Positions 38,949 to 46,637 of a DNA stretch of 64,000 nt are shown here, one piece after another. The stretch is from NCBI GenBank assembly GCA_964465125.1, contig CAYXIO010000016.1, positions 5,864 through 69,863 of the forward strand, read 5' to 3'. The notes beneath the pieces were generated by a model that saw only the letters and a program-made list of their open reading frames with translations, was not told the origin of the DNA and ran no database searches. Both the position numbers and the translations under genes were made by a program. The stretch comes from CAYOHG01 sp964465125 (GTDB lineage Bacteria > Planctomycetota > Phycisphaerae > UBA1845 > Fen-1342). Each line of letters starts with the position of its first letter. Positions within the stretch are counted from its first letter, which is position 1.

Positions 38949-39955
38949 TCCTGGCCCTGTTGGCTCTGTGGCTCACATCGGGCGGCCAACTGGCGACTCA
39001 GGTCAGCGACGACGTGCGGTTCGCGGATGCGATTGCGGCCGCCCGGCGAAGCGTGGTGAAGGTCTACGGGGCCGGCATCGGACGGGCCGGGGGGTACTGC
39101 TGCGGCCTGGTCGTCTCGCCGGACGGATCGATCGTCACGGTGTCTGAGGCGCTGCTCGAAAGTCCCACGCTGCACGTGGTGCTGCCGGACGGACGACGGC
39201 TTGCGGCGCAGGTCGAGCGGCGCGACGAGTACCGGCAGCTCGCGATGCTGCGTGTGGATGCGTCGGATCTGAGCCCGTTCGCGCTGGAGGCCGATGGCGA
39301 GGCGCAGCCGGGCGATTGGGTAATCGCGGCGGCCAACCCGTTCAAGGTAGCAGCCGGCGACGAGCCCGTTTCGGTTTCCGTCGGGGTGCTCTCCGAGCGC
39401 GCGGCGCTGGCGGCCCGGCGCAGGGCGCAGGATTTCTCCTACGACGGAGAAGTCCTGCTGGTGGACACGCTGGTGGCGACGCCGGGATCGGCCGGCGGCG
39501 CGCTGCTTGACGTTCACGGTCGGCTGCTCGGGATCATCGGCAAGGCGGTCATCAGCAAGCACACTGGCACCTGGATGAACTACGCGATTCCGACGCAAGT
39601 GGTGGCGGAGTTCGTGCGGGGCGAACCGCCGCCCAACGTGCCGTCCGCTGCGGCGGATCGCGAAGTCGCCGAATCCAAGGCGACCGTGCCGTTGGCGCTC
39701 GGCATCCGACTCTTCGACCTGGGCGGACGCACGCGACCGGCCTTCGTCGAGCGCGTGCGGCCGCGCTCGGCGGCGGACCAGGCGGAGCTGCGCGCTGGCG
39801 ACCTGATCGTCGCCGTCGCGGGTGACCCGATCAACTCCTGCGACGAGCTCTACCAGGCCGTGCAGCAGGCGCGCGGCGATTGGCTTGAGATGACCGTCAA
39901 GCGCGGCGCGACCCTGCTGACGATTCGCCTTTCCACCAGCGGAGCCAACGAATGA
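38945..39955 (+). CDS. Inactive HtrA-like paralogue with PDZ (pseudoprotease 1)
   Basis: A 336-aa protein with a signal peptide, trypsin-like fold and C-terminal PDZ (~255-325; RPRSAADQAELRAGDLIVAV). Aligned with the upstream active protease, the triad is gone. TNFHVV becomes TVSEAL (His to Glu68), GDIAMFKL becomes RQLAMLRV (Asp to Gln98), and PGNSGGPL becomes PGSAGGAL (Ser to Ala183, with a Ser one place earlier). The beta-strand framework and the DVHGRLLGIIGKA segment are kept, so this is a maintained fold, not a decaying gene. ATGA overlap with the preceding gene. It probably serves as a regulatory or substrate-binding subunit (inference). Confidence 0.85.
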   Translation: MILALLALWLTSGGQLATQVSDDVRFADAIAAARRSVVKVYGAGIGRAGGYCCGLVVSPDGSIVTVSEALLESPTLHVVLPDGRRLAAQVERRDEYRQLAMLRVDASDLSPFALEADGEAQPGDWVIAAANPFKVAAGDEPVSVSVGVLSERAALAARRRAQDFSYDGEVLLVDTLVATPGSAGGALLDVHGRLLGIIGKAVISKHTGTWMNYAIPTQVVAEFVRGEPPPNVPSAAADREVAESKATVPLALGIRLFDLGGRTRPAFVERVRPRSAADQAELRAGDLIVAVAGDPINSCDELYQAVQQARGDWLEMTVKRGATLLTIRLSTSGANE

Positions 39956-41154
39956 GCCCCCGCCGGCGTGCGCCGTGGCTCGCGCTGATCGCCGCGAGCA
40001 GCCTGATCGCGGCCTGGGCTGGCACCGCGTTCGGGCAGTCCGCGCCGTCGATGGAATCGGAGTCTGGCCTCCCTCGCGCATCCGCCGTCCAGCTTCAACG
40101 GGTCTTCCGCGCCGCGTTGGCTGCTGTCCGCCCGGCGATCGTGCGGATCGACACGGTCGGGGGCGCCCCGTCAGCAAGCGGCGGCGCGTTTCCGCAGGTG
40201 GACGGGCCGAGCACCGGGGTGGTCTGGTCGGCCGACGGCTACGTCGTCACCAGCAGCTTCAACTTTGCACGCGATCCGCTGATCATTACCGTCACCCGCG
40301 ACGACGGAACCCGCCAAGTGGCTCAGCTCGTGGCGCGTGACATTCCGGCCCGCCTGGCGCTGTTGCGCGTCGAGGCCGGCGCCCTGAGTCCGCCGCGCTG
40401 GGTCGAGCGCGACGCACTTCGGCCCGGACAATGGACCCTCGCGGCCGGCTACGGACACGTCACCCGCGGCCCAGCCGTCACCGTCGGAACACTCAGCGCC
40501 ATCGAGCGCTTCGGCGGGCTGGCGCTGCAAACAGACGCCAAGACCAGCCCGGCCAATTACGGCGGCCCACTTTTTAACCTGGAGGGTCGCGTCCTGGGAA
40601 TCTGCGTGCCGATCGCGGCCGGCGAAGACGAGCTGGCCGGCGTCGACTGGTACGACTCGGGCATCGGCTTTGCGATCCCGACCGACGTCCTGCGCGAGCG
40701 CATCGAGCGCCTCAAACGGGGACACGACCTCCGCCGCGGTCTGCTGGGCGTGGTGCTCGATCCGCGCGCCGCCGTCGTGGGGGGCGACTGGACGGGGGAA
40801 GCAGGGCGCGACCCGGCGGAGAGCGCGCCCGGGTCGGCTCCGCAGTCGCAACCCGCCCCCGCTTCGCAGCCTGCCATCGAGGACCTGCTTCGCTCGGAGC
40901 CGCCTGAGGACGGCGTGCGCATCCTCTCGGTTGCGCCGGACGGTCCGGCGGCGGCCCACCTGCGGCCCGGCGATGTGATCCTCCGCGTTGACGACCAGCC
41001 GGTGCGCGATCTGCTCGCGTTTCGGCGCTGCCTGACGCGCTTCTCCGCGGGCGACATCGTCCGCGTGACGGTGCGGCGCGAAGCCGAGAGGGTTTCCGCA
41101 GAGATCACGCTGATTGCGGGCGAGGCGGCGGCCTCCCAGCCGCAGCTCCCCTGA
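39952..41154 (+). CDS. Inactive HtrA-like paralogue with PDZ (pseudoprotease 2)
   Basis: A 400-aa protein with a signal peptide (WLALIAASSLIAAWAGTAFGQ), trypsin-like fold, an Ala/Pro/Gln-rich linker (~280-310) and a C-terminal PDZ (~320-385; APDGPAAAHLRPGDVILRVDD). Aligned with the active protease, His falls on Phe103 (GYVVTSSFNF), Asp on Arg134 (PARLALLRV) and Ser on Tyr203 (SPANYGGPL), so it cannot use the S1 mechanism. The GGPL-F-LEGRVLGI strand is kept. It is the last gene of the thirteen-gene run, ATGA-overlapped with its neighbour and 12 bases from the convergent metallophosphoesterase. Confidence 0.85.
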   Translation: MSPRRRAPWLALIAASSLIAAWAGTAFGQSAPSMESESGLPRASAVQLQRVFRAALAAVRPAIVRIDTVGGAPSASGGAFPQVDGPSTGVVWSADGYVVTSSFNFARDPLIITVTRDDGTRQVAQLVARDIPARLALLRVEAGALSPPRWVERDALRPGQWTLAAGYGHVTRGPAVTVGTLSAIERFGGLALQTDAKTSPANYGGPLFNLEGRVLGICVPIAAGEDELAGVDWYDSGIGFAIPTDVLRERIERLKRGHDLRRGLLGVVLDPRAAVVGGDWTGEAGRDPAESAPGSAPQSQPAPASQPAIEDLLRSEPPEDGVRILSVAPDGPAAAHLRPGDVILRVDDQPVRDLLAFRRCLTRFSAGDIVRVTVRREAERVSAEITLIAGEAAASQPQLP

Positions 41155-41166
41155 GACCGGCCGCGC

Positions 41167-41991
41167 TCAGCGACCTTCGTAGAGACGGTGTCCGAGCATG
41201 TCGTCGAGCATGGGCTCGGCCAGGATCTTGGCGACGGTCTGGTCGATGTCGTACTCCAGGCGAATGAACTCCACCTGTTCGAGACTTGCGCCGGTCGCGG
41301 CGGCGACCAGGCTCTTGCCGGCCTTGGGCTGCTCCTCGCGACGGTCGACGACGACGTAGCTGGCGCGCGGGTCGCGGTCGCGCGGCTGGCCGACGCTGCC
41401 CACGTTGATGATCACGCGCTCTTCCTCGATCTCGTAGAAGGGCGAGTCAGGCAGCTCGTGCGGCGGATCGAAGTACGGGTCGTCCAGGAAAACGCCGGGC
41501 TGATGCGTGTGCCCGACAAAGCAGACGTGCGCATCCAGCCGCTCGAAATTGGCGATCACCTTCTGCGGATTGGTGAAGACGTCCTCGGGGAAGATGTACT
41601 CGTTGATCGGGCGGCGCGGCGAAGCGTGCACGAAAAGCACGTCCGGCTCCTTGACGCGCACCGGCAGGTGGCACAGGAAGCGCCAGCGGCGGTTGCGCCT
41701 TTCGACGTCCGGCTCGCGCTCCAGCGTCTGGCGGGTCCAGTAGGCGGCTTTTTCCGCCGCCGCGTTGAAATTCAGCGGCTCGTAAAGGGCGGCGTGATCG
41801 TGGTTGCCCATCATGCAAAGGCGGCACTTCTCGATCACCTGGTCCAGGCATTCGCGCGGGTTCGGGCCGTAGCCGATCACGTCTCCCAGGCAGACGATCT
41901 CGCGGATGCCGCGCGACTCGATGTCTGCCAGCACGACCTGGAGGGCCTCGAGGTTGCCGTGGATGTCGCTGATGATCGCGAACTTGGCCAT
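41167..41991 (-). CDS. Calcineurin-type metallophosphoesterase
   Basis: A 274-aa protein with all metallophosphatase motifs: DIHGN (residues 9-13), GDVIGYGPNP, GNHD, and GHTHQP. The family (YfcE/serine-threonine phosphatase-like) hydrolyses phosphodiesters or phosphoproteins with a two-metal centre. There is no signal peptide, so it is cytoplasmic. It starts seven bases after the Trm112-like gene and has no strong ribosome-binding site of its own, so translation is probably coupled. The natural substrate cannot be inferred. Confidence 0.88.
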   Translation of the reverse strand: MAKFAIISDIHGNLEALQVVLADIESRGIREIVCLGDVIGYGPNPRECLDQVIEKCRLCMMGNHDHAALYEPLNFNAAAEKAAYWTRQTLEREPDVERRNRRWRFLCHLPVRVKEPDVLFVHASPRRPINEYIFPEDVFTNPQKVIANFERLDAHVCFVGHTHQPGVFLDDPYFDPPHELPDSPFYEIEEERVIINVGSVGQPRDRDPRASYVVVDRREEQPKAGKSLVAAATGASLEQVEFIRLEYDIDQTVAKILAEPMLDDMLGHRLYEGR

Positions 41992-41997
41992 TGCTGC

Positions 41998-42186
41998 TTA
42001 TGGAGCGGCAGGGTTCCGCGGCGGCTGGGCCTCCTCGGGCAACAGCACCGGCCAGCGCTCCTCAATCCGGTAGCGCCGGCCGCAGGCGACGCACACCAAC
42101 TCGTTATCGCGCGGCTCGAGCCGCGCCCGGCATTCCGGCACCGGGCAGACGAGGATCTTCAGCACCTCGGGGTGAACGAATCCCAA
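41998..42186 (-). CDS. Trm112-like zinc-ribbon protein
   Basis: A 62-aa protein of the Trm112/UPF0434 type. It has CPVPEC and CVAC pairs, and its first residues (MGFVHPEVLKILVCP) match the family start. The TTG start at 42186 has GGGAG eight bases upstream; an internal GTG would remove the conserved N-terminus. In other organisms Trm112 activates methyltransferases, while bacterial homologues are mostly uncharacterised. Closely linked to the metallophosphoesterase downstream. Confidence 0.8.
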   Translation of the reverse strand: MGFVHPEVLKILVCPVPECRARLEPRDNELVCVACGRRYRIEERWPVLLPEEAQPPRNPAAP

Positions 42187-42252
42187 GAACGGCGCTCCCG
42201 TCGCGGCCGCATGCCGACGATGCGGATACGATAGGGCTCGGGAGTGCGCGAA

Positions 42253-43047
42253 TCAATCCGGACCCGGGCCGCTCCACTCCTCCCAGTCCGGTACGTAGTG
42301 CGGCGCCGGAGTCGCGCCGACCGACCCGATCTGGAAGTCCCGGGAAACCAAGCGGCCGTCGCCGGGAACCTGTCGTCCCGCGTGACCATCCACGAACACG
42401 GCATTGGCCGCGCCCGAGTGACGGAAACAAGTCGTGGGCGCGCCATTCTCGGTCCAGGTCCCGCCGCCCTGGTAGAGCATCGGCGGATCGAGCAGGGCGT
42501 TATTCTGGAGAATGCCTCCGGACGACATCGCCGTGTCCGCGAACGCAAACACCCGAGCCCCGTCGCGCACCCGCTCCAGCCGCTGCCAGGGGCGGTGGCC
42601 GATCTGGTAAGACCAGCCGGGCGTTTGCGGCGGGCAGAGGTAGTAGCCGTTGTAGCCGTAGGTGCTGGTGACGGCGGCGGCGGCGCCCTGCGGCTTGTAC
42701 GTGCCCCAGGGCTGATCCGGGCATTCGAAGACGCCGTCGGCGCGCAGCGCAGCGTGCAGATACGGCCAGACGAAGCCCAGCGTGTGATCGACGCTGGAGG
42801 ACAGCGAGCGGCCCCACCAGTAGGTCGGGTCAGAACCCTCGGAATAGGCCAGCGGCATGGCCCAGGCGTTGTAGTCGTTGGCGTACATCTGGAAGGCGGT
42901 GCCGAGCTCGTGCAGATTGCTGGCGCACTTGACGGCCCGGGCCTGGGCTCGCGCGGCGCGCAGCCCCGGCAGCAGCAGCGAGATCAACAGCGCGATGATC
43001 GCCACGACGACGAGCAGCTCGATCAGCGTAAACGCCCGCTTTCGCAC
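42253..43047 (-). CDS. Pseudopilin-like H-X9-DG protein in the riboswitch operon
   Basis: A 264-aa protein with the prepilin methylation motif RAFTLIELLVVVAIIALLIS at ~residues 4-23 and a C-terminal FRHSGAANAVFVDGHAG (H-X9-DG). The GTG at 43047 was chosen because GGAGGG lies just upstream; an upstream ATG would overlap the propeller gene. It starts 16 bases after the propeller gene, so it belongs to the same transcript and is probably under the cobalamin riboswitch. It is related to, but clearly different from, the three tandem pseudopilins at 12.8-15.5 kb. It could help to export or display the two surface proteins (inference). Confidence 0.85.
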   Translation of the reverse strand: MRKRAFTLIELLVVVAIIALLISLLLPGLRAARAQARAVKCASNLHELGTAFQMYANDYNAWAMPLAYSEGSDPTYWWGRSLSSSVDHTLGFVWPYLHAALRADGVFECPDQPWGTYKPQGAAAAVTSTYGYNGYYLCPPQTPGWSYQIGHRPWQRLERVRDGARVFAFADTAMSSGGILQNNALLDPPMLYQGGGTWTENGAPTTCFRHSGAANAVFVDGHAGRQVPGDGRLVSRDFQIGSVGATPAPHYVPDWEEWSGPGPD

Positions 43048-43063
43048 TACTCCCTCCGCCAGG

Positions 43064-44581
43064 TCAACACGCGGTTCCGAACACAATCAGCAGTTGCGAG
43101 AGATCGCCCAGGTCAATCGTCCCGCTCTGATCGAAGTCCGCGCGCGGGTCAAACCCGGGCTGCCCGCTCGACGTGCCGAAGGCAATCAGCAGCGCCGAGA
43201 GATCGAGCAGGTCCACCTTGCCGTCACCGGTGATGTCCTCGACACAATGCGGCGGCCCATAGGCACGCAGCCCGTCGGTGCCGATCGAATACACCACGCC
43301 GTCGGCGATCGCGGGGCTTCCTCCGGAACCGCTCGACCGATCCACGACGAACCCGCTGTCGGCGGGCGACTTGGTTGTGTCGAGGATAAGCAGCTCCATA
43401 TACGCGCCTTCCGGGTCCATGGGGTCCGGCCGGCCGGCGAAAAGATAGCCGCCGGAGTACGCCATGTGGTGCGTCCATCCGCCGACCGAGAGCGCTCCTT
43501 CGGGATCCACCTTCGTATCCCAAAGCAGCGCGGCGCTGCTTCCGTTGTCTTGAAAGGCCTGGATCTTAACGGCGGAGCCAAAGCCGGTGATGCCGGCGGA
43601 AAGATACACGCGGCCGTCACCCGGCGCGATCGGGATCGAATCCGTCCGCTCGCTCGCGATCGCCCAGACGATGCCGCCGTCGGCCGCATCCAGCTTCACC
43701 AGGCCGCTGTTGTTGCCGCTGCCGTAGAAATCGTAGGTCGCGCCGTAGACGGCGCCACCTGCGACCGTCAGCCCGCCGAAGAAGCCGCCGAACTGCGGAT
43801 AGCCGCTGGCGGCGATGTCGGTGTCCCAGATCAGGTCGCCGTCCTCCACGTCGATGGCCAGCACGTGTCCGTAGGCCTCGGCGACGTAGACGACTCCATC
43901 CGCATATGCGGGGGACGCGCCGGCTGTTCCTCCGACCGGGTAGGTCCAGACGATCTCGCCGGGCAGGTAGGGATTGTCGTCAAGATCGAAAGGGTCGACG
44001 TTGATCGCGTACAGCTTGCCTCCGCCGCCGACCGGGTCGTAGTCGCAGATGAGCGCGCGATCGGTTTGCACAAGCGAGCGCATCAGGCCGCACGTGACGG
44101 CCGGCGAGGCATTCACCACGGGCTGGTCCAGCGGGCAGCACCAGGCGATGCCTCCGCTTTGCAGGTCGATTGAGCAGAGCACATTGTCGCTGGCGGCCAG
44201 CACCGAGCCGCGCATCAGGTCGATGCATGGGCTCGACCAGCTATTCAGCGTGTCGGGGACGAGCTTTGTGGACCAGAGCCACTCTCCATCGAGCGCGGAG
44301 TAGGCCATCACCGCGTTGTAGACGTGCGTGGGGCCGCTGAAGCCGCGCGAGGCCACCACCACGACGCCGGCGCTCACCACGGGACTGGCGCGGCCGACAA
44401 ACGACTCCCCCGTCGGCGGCGTGACGGTCCATAGAGCGTTGGCCAGCGACGCCGGCGCGGAATCGGTGGCGCCGCTACGGCGCGCGTCGCGCCCAAGGTG
44501 CGACCACTCGCAGGCGCGCACGGACGGCGGACAGGCCACAAGCAGAAGCAGGACCGCACAGATTATGGACATACGGCTCAT
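43064..44581 (-). CDS. Exported PQQ-type beta-propeller with dockerin-like tail
   Basis: A 505-aa secreted protein with a signal peptide (IICAVLLLLVACPPSVRA). Propeller blades follow (~20-440) with typical motifs (GVVYVAEAYGHVLAIDVEDGDLIWDT split over two strands; KLDAADGGIVWAI). The C-terminus has two dockerin-type calcium loops (DITGDGKVDLLDLSALLIAFG and DFDQSGTIDLGDLSQLL). The ATG at 44581 has AGGAG about ten bases upstream; an ATG nine bases later is possible. It is 65 bases after the PEP-CTERM gene on the same strand and thus probably controlled by the cobalamin riboswitch. In Bacteroides, BtuG, a surface beta-propeller, binds B12, so a cobalamin-binding role is a reasonable hypothesis. 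Confidence 0.8.
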   Translation of the reverse strand: MSRMSIICAVLLLLVACPPSVRACEWSHLGRDARRSGATDSAPASLANALWTVTPPTGESFVGRASPVVSAGVVVVASRGFSGPTHVYNAVMAYSALDGEWLWSTKLVPDTLNSWSSPCIDLMRGSVLAASDNVLCSIDLQSGGIAWCCPLDQPVVNASPAVTCGLMRSLVQTDRALICDYDPVGGGGKLYAINVDPFDLDDNPYLPGEIVWTYPVGGTAGASPAYADGVVYVAEAYGHVLAIDVEDGDLIWDTDIAASGYPQFGGFFGGLTVAGGAVYGATYDFYGSGNNSGLVKLDAADGGIVWAIASERTDSIPIAPGDGRVYLSAGITGFGSAVKIQAFQDNGSSAALLWDTKVDPEGALSVGGWTHHMAYSGGYLFAGRPDPMDPEGAYMELLILDTTKSPADSGFVVDRSSGSGGSPAIADGVVYSIGTDGLRAYGPPHCVEDITGDGKVDLLDLSALLIAFGTSSGQPGFDPRADFDQSGTIDLGDLSQLLIVFGTAC

Positions 44582-44646
44582 GATCGCGTTGCTCCTGGTG
44601 CGAGAGCGGGCGACCACTCATCGTGGCCGCCCGGTTCTCTGCAACC

Positions 44647-45471
44647 TCACCTTGCCACTTTCCCCAGGAGAGCAAGGCCAAGCATTCCGCCTAGGAGCAG
44701 TGTCGCGCCGCCCGGTTCAGGAACGGCAGCGAACGCGTCAATTTCAATGGCCCCGTCGCCGATCGGTTCCACCCGCACAAAGCGAACACTCGAGAGACCC
44801 GAAGGTCCGATGTCGATTGGCGTTCCACCGCCGGAGCCGTCGTAGAGCATCAGCGCGTCGGCGTAGGAAAGGCCGGCGAAGTCGGCCGTCGGCAGCGCCG
44901 GGTTCATCGGGCGCGTGAAGTCGGTCGGAATCGATCCTGGCGTGCTGTCGAACGGGCCCGAATCCAAGTATCCCTGGGTCGGGAACACGCCCTCGAGCTG
45001 CGGCGCGAGCGTAACCCAGGACACGCCGTCTGCGCTGATCGAAACCTGCATCGGGCTGACGCCGAACATGGACGCGGCCGGCCCGATTCGCCCGTTGGGA
45101 TAGTCGAAGTCGATGAAGCCGCCGTTCCCGAAGATCGTGAAGTCCACGCCGTACAGGTTCGAAGCGCTGTCGGTGACCGGATTCTCGAACTCGACCTCAA
45201 GCCAGCCGCCCGCGCCGATCTGGACGATTTCGTCGGTTCCGAACGGCGGGCTGAACATGGACACGACGCTGGGGAACGCGCCTTCGCCGGTGAAGCGCTC
45301 GGGTTGTCCAAGTGCGACGTTCGCGTCGGTGTATGCCGGGTCGGCCAGACCGGGGTTGTAGCTGACCACCGCGTCGGCCCAGGCGTCCAGCGCGCTGAAT
45401 GCGTGCGCCGCCGCGGGCGCCAGCAACGACGCACCGGCAATCGCCCACACTCGATTGGGAAGAATCCGCAT
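44647..45471 (-). CDS. PEP-CTERM surface protein downstream of a cobalamin riboswitch
   Basis: A 274-aa exported protein with a signal peptide (AIAGASLLAPAAAHA) and a beta-rich body (FSALDAWADAVVSY; GGWLEVEFENPVTDSAS; FTIFGNGGFIDFDYPNG). Its C-terminus is a PEP-CTERM sorting tail (VPEPGG, hydrophobic helix, basic end KVAR) for exosortase processing. GGAGG and AGGAAG precede the ATG at 45471. The frame is open to 45759 but that part lies over the leader and riboswitch. The 5' leader holds a cobalamin riboswitch behind a canonical promoter, so expression should rise when B12 is scarce. A ligand-capture role for B12 or a precursor is inferred from control, location and operon partners. Confidence 0.82.
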   Translation of the reverse strand: MRILPNRVWAIAGASLLAPAAAHAFSALDAWADAVVSYNPGLADPAYTDANVALGQPERFTGEGAFPSVVSMFSPPFGTDEIVQIGAGGWLEVEFENPVTDSASNLYGVDFTIFGNGGFIDFDYPNGRIGPAASMFGVSPMQVSISADGVSWVTLAPQLEGVFPTQGYLDSGPFDSTPGSIPTDFTRPMNPALPTADFAGLSYADALMLYDGSGGGTPIDIGPSGLSSVRFVRVEPIGDGAIEIDAFAAVPEPGGATLLLGGMLGLALLGKVAR

Positions 45472-45716
45472 AGCTTCCTGCCTCCCTCCGTTGGCTGCGC
45501 CGGGCTCAACGAGCCCTGCGCGTCGGAAGTCCCTTGCAGGAAGCAGGCAGATGAACGGCGATGGGCAAGCGTCAGTCGAACCGACAGACCGTAGCTGCAC
45601 CGACAGGGCGCTGACGCCAAGTCGGGGGGGCGGGCGGGTTGGTTTGCACGGTGGAGACGCGAGCGCGAACATGCCGGTCAGCCTCTCCCACGAAGGCTTC
45701 CGATCGTTGTCGACAT

Positions 45717-45923
45717 ACCGGCAGGTCTTCTGACTTCCAGGCGGGTCCTGAAAACGCACACGAACGGTGCGTCGGACGCCTACTCACCACGCCTTCTTGG
45801 CCGGCAAGCGGCCAATGGCTTCGTCGTGGCTTTCGTTCCCGGTTACAGCGGCGGGGCCGTTCCGGAATTGAACCGGATTCCCTATTCTTCTGCGCGCTCC
45901 AAGCGCGCAGACACCGGATATCA
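45717..45923 (-). promoter_or_regulatory. Cobalamin (B12) riboswitch
   Basis: Read on the minus strand, the leader has the family's conserved pieces in order. First comes a GC-rich stem (TGCGCGC...GCGCGCA near 45892-45911), then GAATAGGGAATCCGG. The core GCCCCGCCGCTGTAA lies at 45843-45857. After variable stems, the 3' closing B12-box segment AGTCAGAAGACCTGCC lies at 45720-45735. The boundaries are estimates. It lies 245 bases upstream of the PEP-CTERM gene start; the leader between them (45472-45716) has a 6-bp GGGCTC/GAGCCC hairpin at 45502-45516 near the ribosome-binding site but no T-run terminator. Translational control is more likely than attenuation, though the platform is not resolved. 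Confidence 0.9.
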
Positions 45924-45929
45924 AGGCCA

Positions 45930-45958
45930 AGTTTACCGCGTTTCAACCGCGCTGTCAA
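45930..45958 (-). promoter_or_regulatory. Canonical promoter of the riboswitch operon
   Basis: On the minus strand TTGACA (45953-45958) and TAAACT (45930-45935) are separated by exactly 17 bases. Transcription would start near 45923, just before the riboswitch fold. It is one of the best consensus promoters in the window. Confidence 0.85.
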
Positions 45959-46012
45959 AGGCGCGTCGGTTCGCCGCCCCCCTCGTGCGCGAGTGCGCGG
46001 CGCGACTCCGAA

Positions 46013-46543
46013 TCACGCCGGCGACGCCGCGCGCGACAGCTCGTGAAACGACTTGAGCAGTTGCCGATGACGCCGATGACGCGAATTGAAGCCCAGTTCG
46101 TCCATCTCGCGCAGGGCTTCCGTCGGCGGAACCCCCTGTACCAGCACGCGATACAGCGCGCAGAACAGGCCGGTGCGCTGCTGGCCGATGCGGCAGTGCA
46201 CCAGCGCCGGACGCCGCCGCGCGTCGCGCATCAAGTCCAGAAACTGGCGGACCTGCTCGGGCGTCGGGGGCGTCTTGTGGTTGAACGGAATGCTCACGAA
46301 TTCCGCGCCGTGGGCCTCGCAGACGGCGCGTTCTTCGGCTTCCCACGCGTCCATGTGATCCGATTCGCGCTTGCCCCGCAACGACACGACGCTCCGCAAT
46401 CCGTGCTCGCGAATGAGCTGCGCCAACTGCTCGGGCGCCGGCTGACCACAGCGATAGAGCTCCCCGGCAACGACCGCGCGAAAATGGCGCAGCCCGTCGT
46501 AGGGCGGACGGAACCAGCGGCGAATGAAACGCGGGATGAACAC
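46013..46543 (-). CDS. Protein-tyrosine/dual-specificity phosphatase-like protein
   Basis: A 176-aa protein with the PTP signature HCRIGQQRTG at residues 116-125 (Cys117, Arg123) and upstream strands typical of the cysteine phosphatase fold (VVSLRGKRE; FVSIPFNHKTPPTPEQV). The start is a GTG at 46543 with GAGGA about eight bases upstream. Members of this family dephosphorylate proteins, phosphoinositides or nucleotides; the substrate here is unknown. It follows the lipoprotein gene by ~95 bases and is the last gene before the riboswitch promoter on the same strand. Confidence 0.82.
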   Translation of the reverse strand: MFIPRFIRRWFRPPYDGLRHFRAVVAGELYRCGQPAPEQLAQLIREHGLRSVVSLRGKRESDHMDAWEAEERAVCEAHGAEFVSIPFNHKTPPTPEQVRQFLDLMRDARRRPALVHCRIGQQRTGLFCALYRVLVQGVPPTEALREMDELGFNSRHRRHRQLLKSFHELSRAASPA

Positions 46544-46637
46544 GCGACCAATCCTCGCTCGGGCCGCGCGACAAACCAGCGCCGATCCGCTTACACGCCC
46601 GCCGCGCCTGCGGCCGATGCCGGACGTCGTTCGGCGA

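Noticed and set aside
38945..39955. Ser182 as an alternative catalytic serine in the first pseudoprotease
   Set aside because: It is one position before the nucleophile site, and the His and Asp sites are also lost, so catalysis by the S1 mechanism is not supported.
45843..45911. tRNA-like look of the segment with ggaattgaaccggattcc
   Set aside because: It has no acceptor stem or anticodon arm in the right place; on the other strand the sequence is the core of the cobalamin riboswitch.
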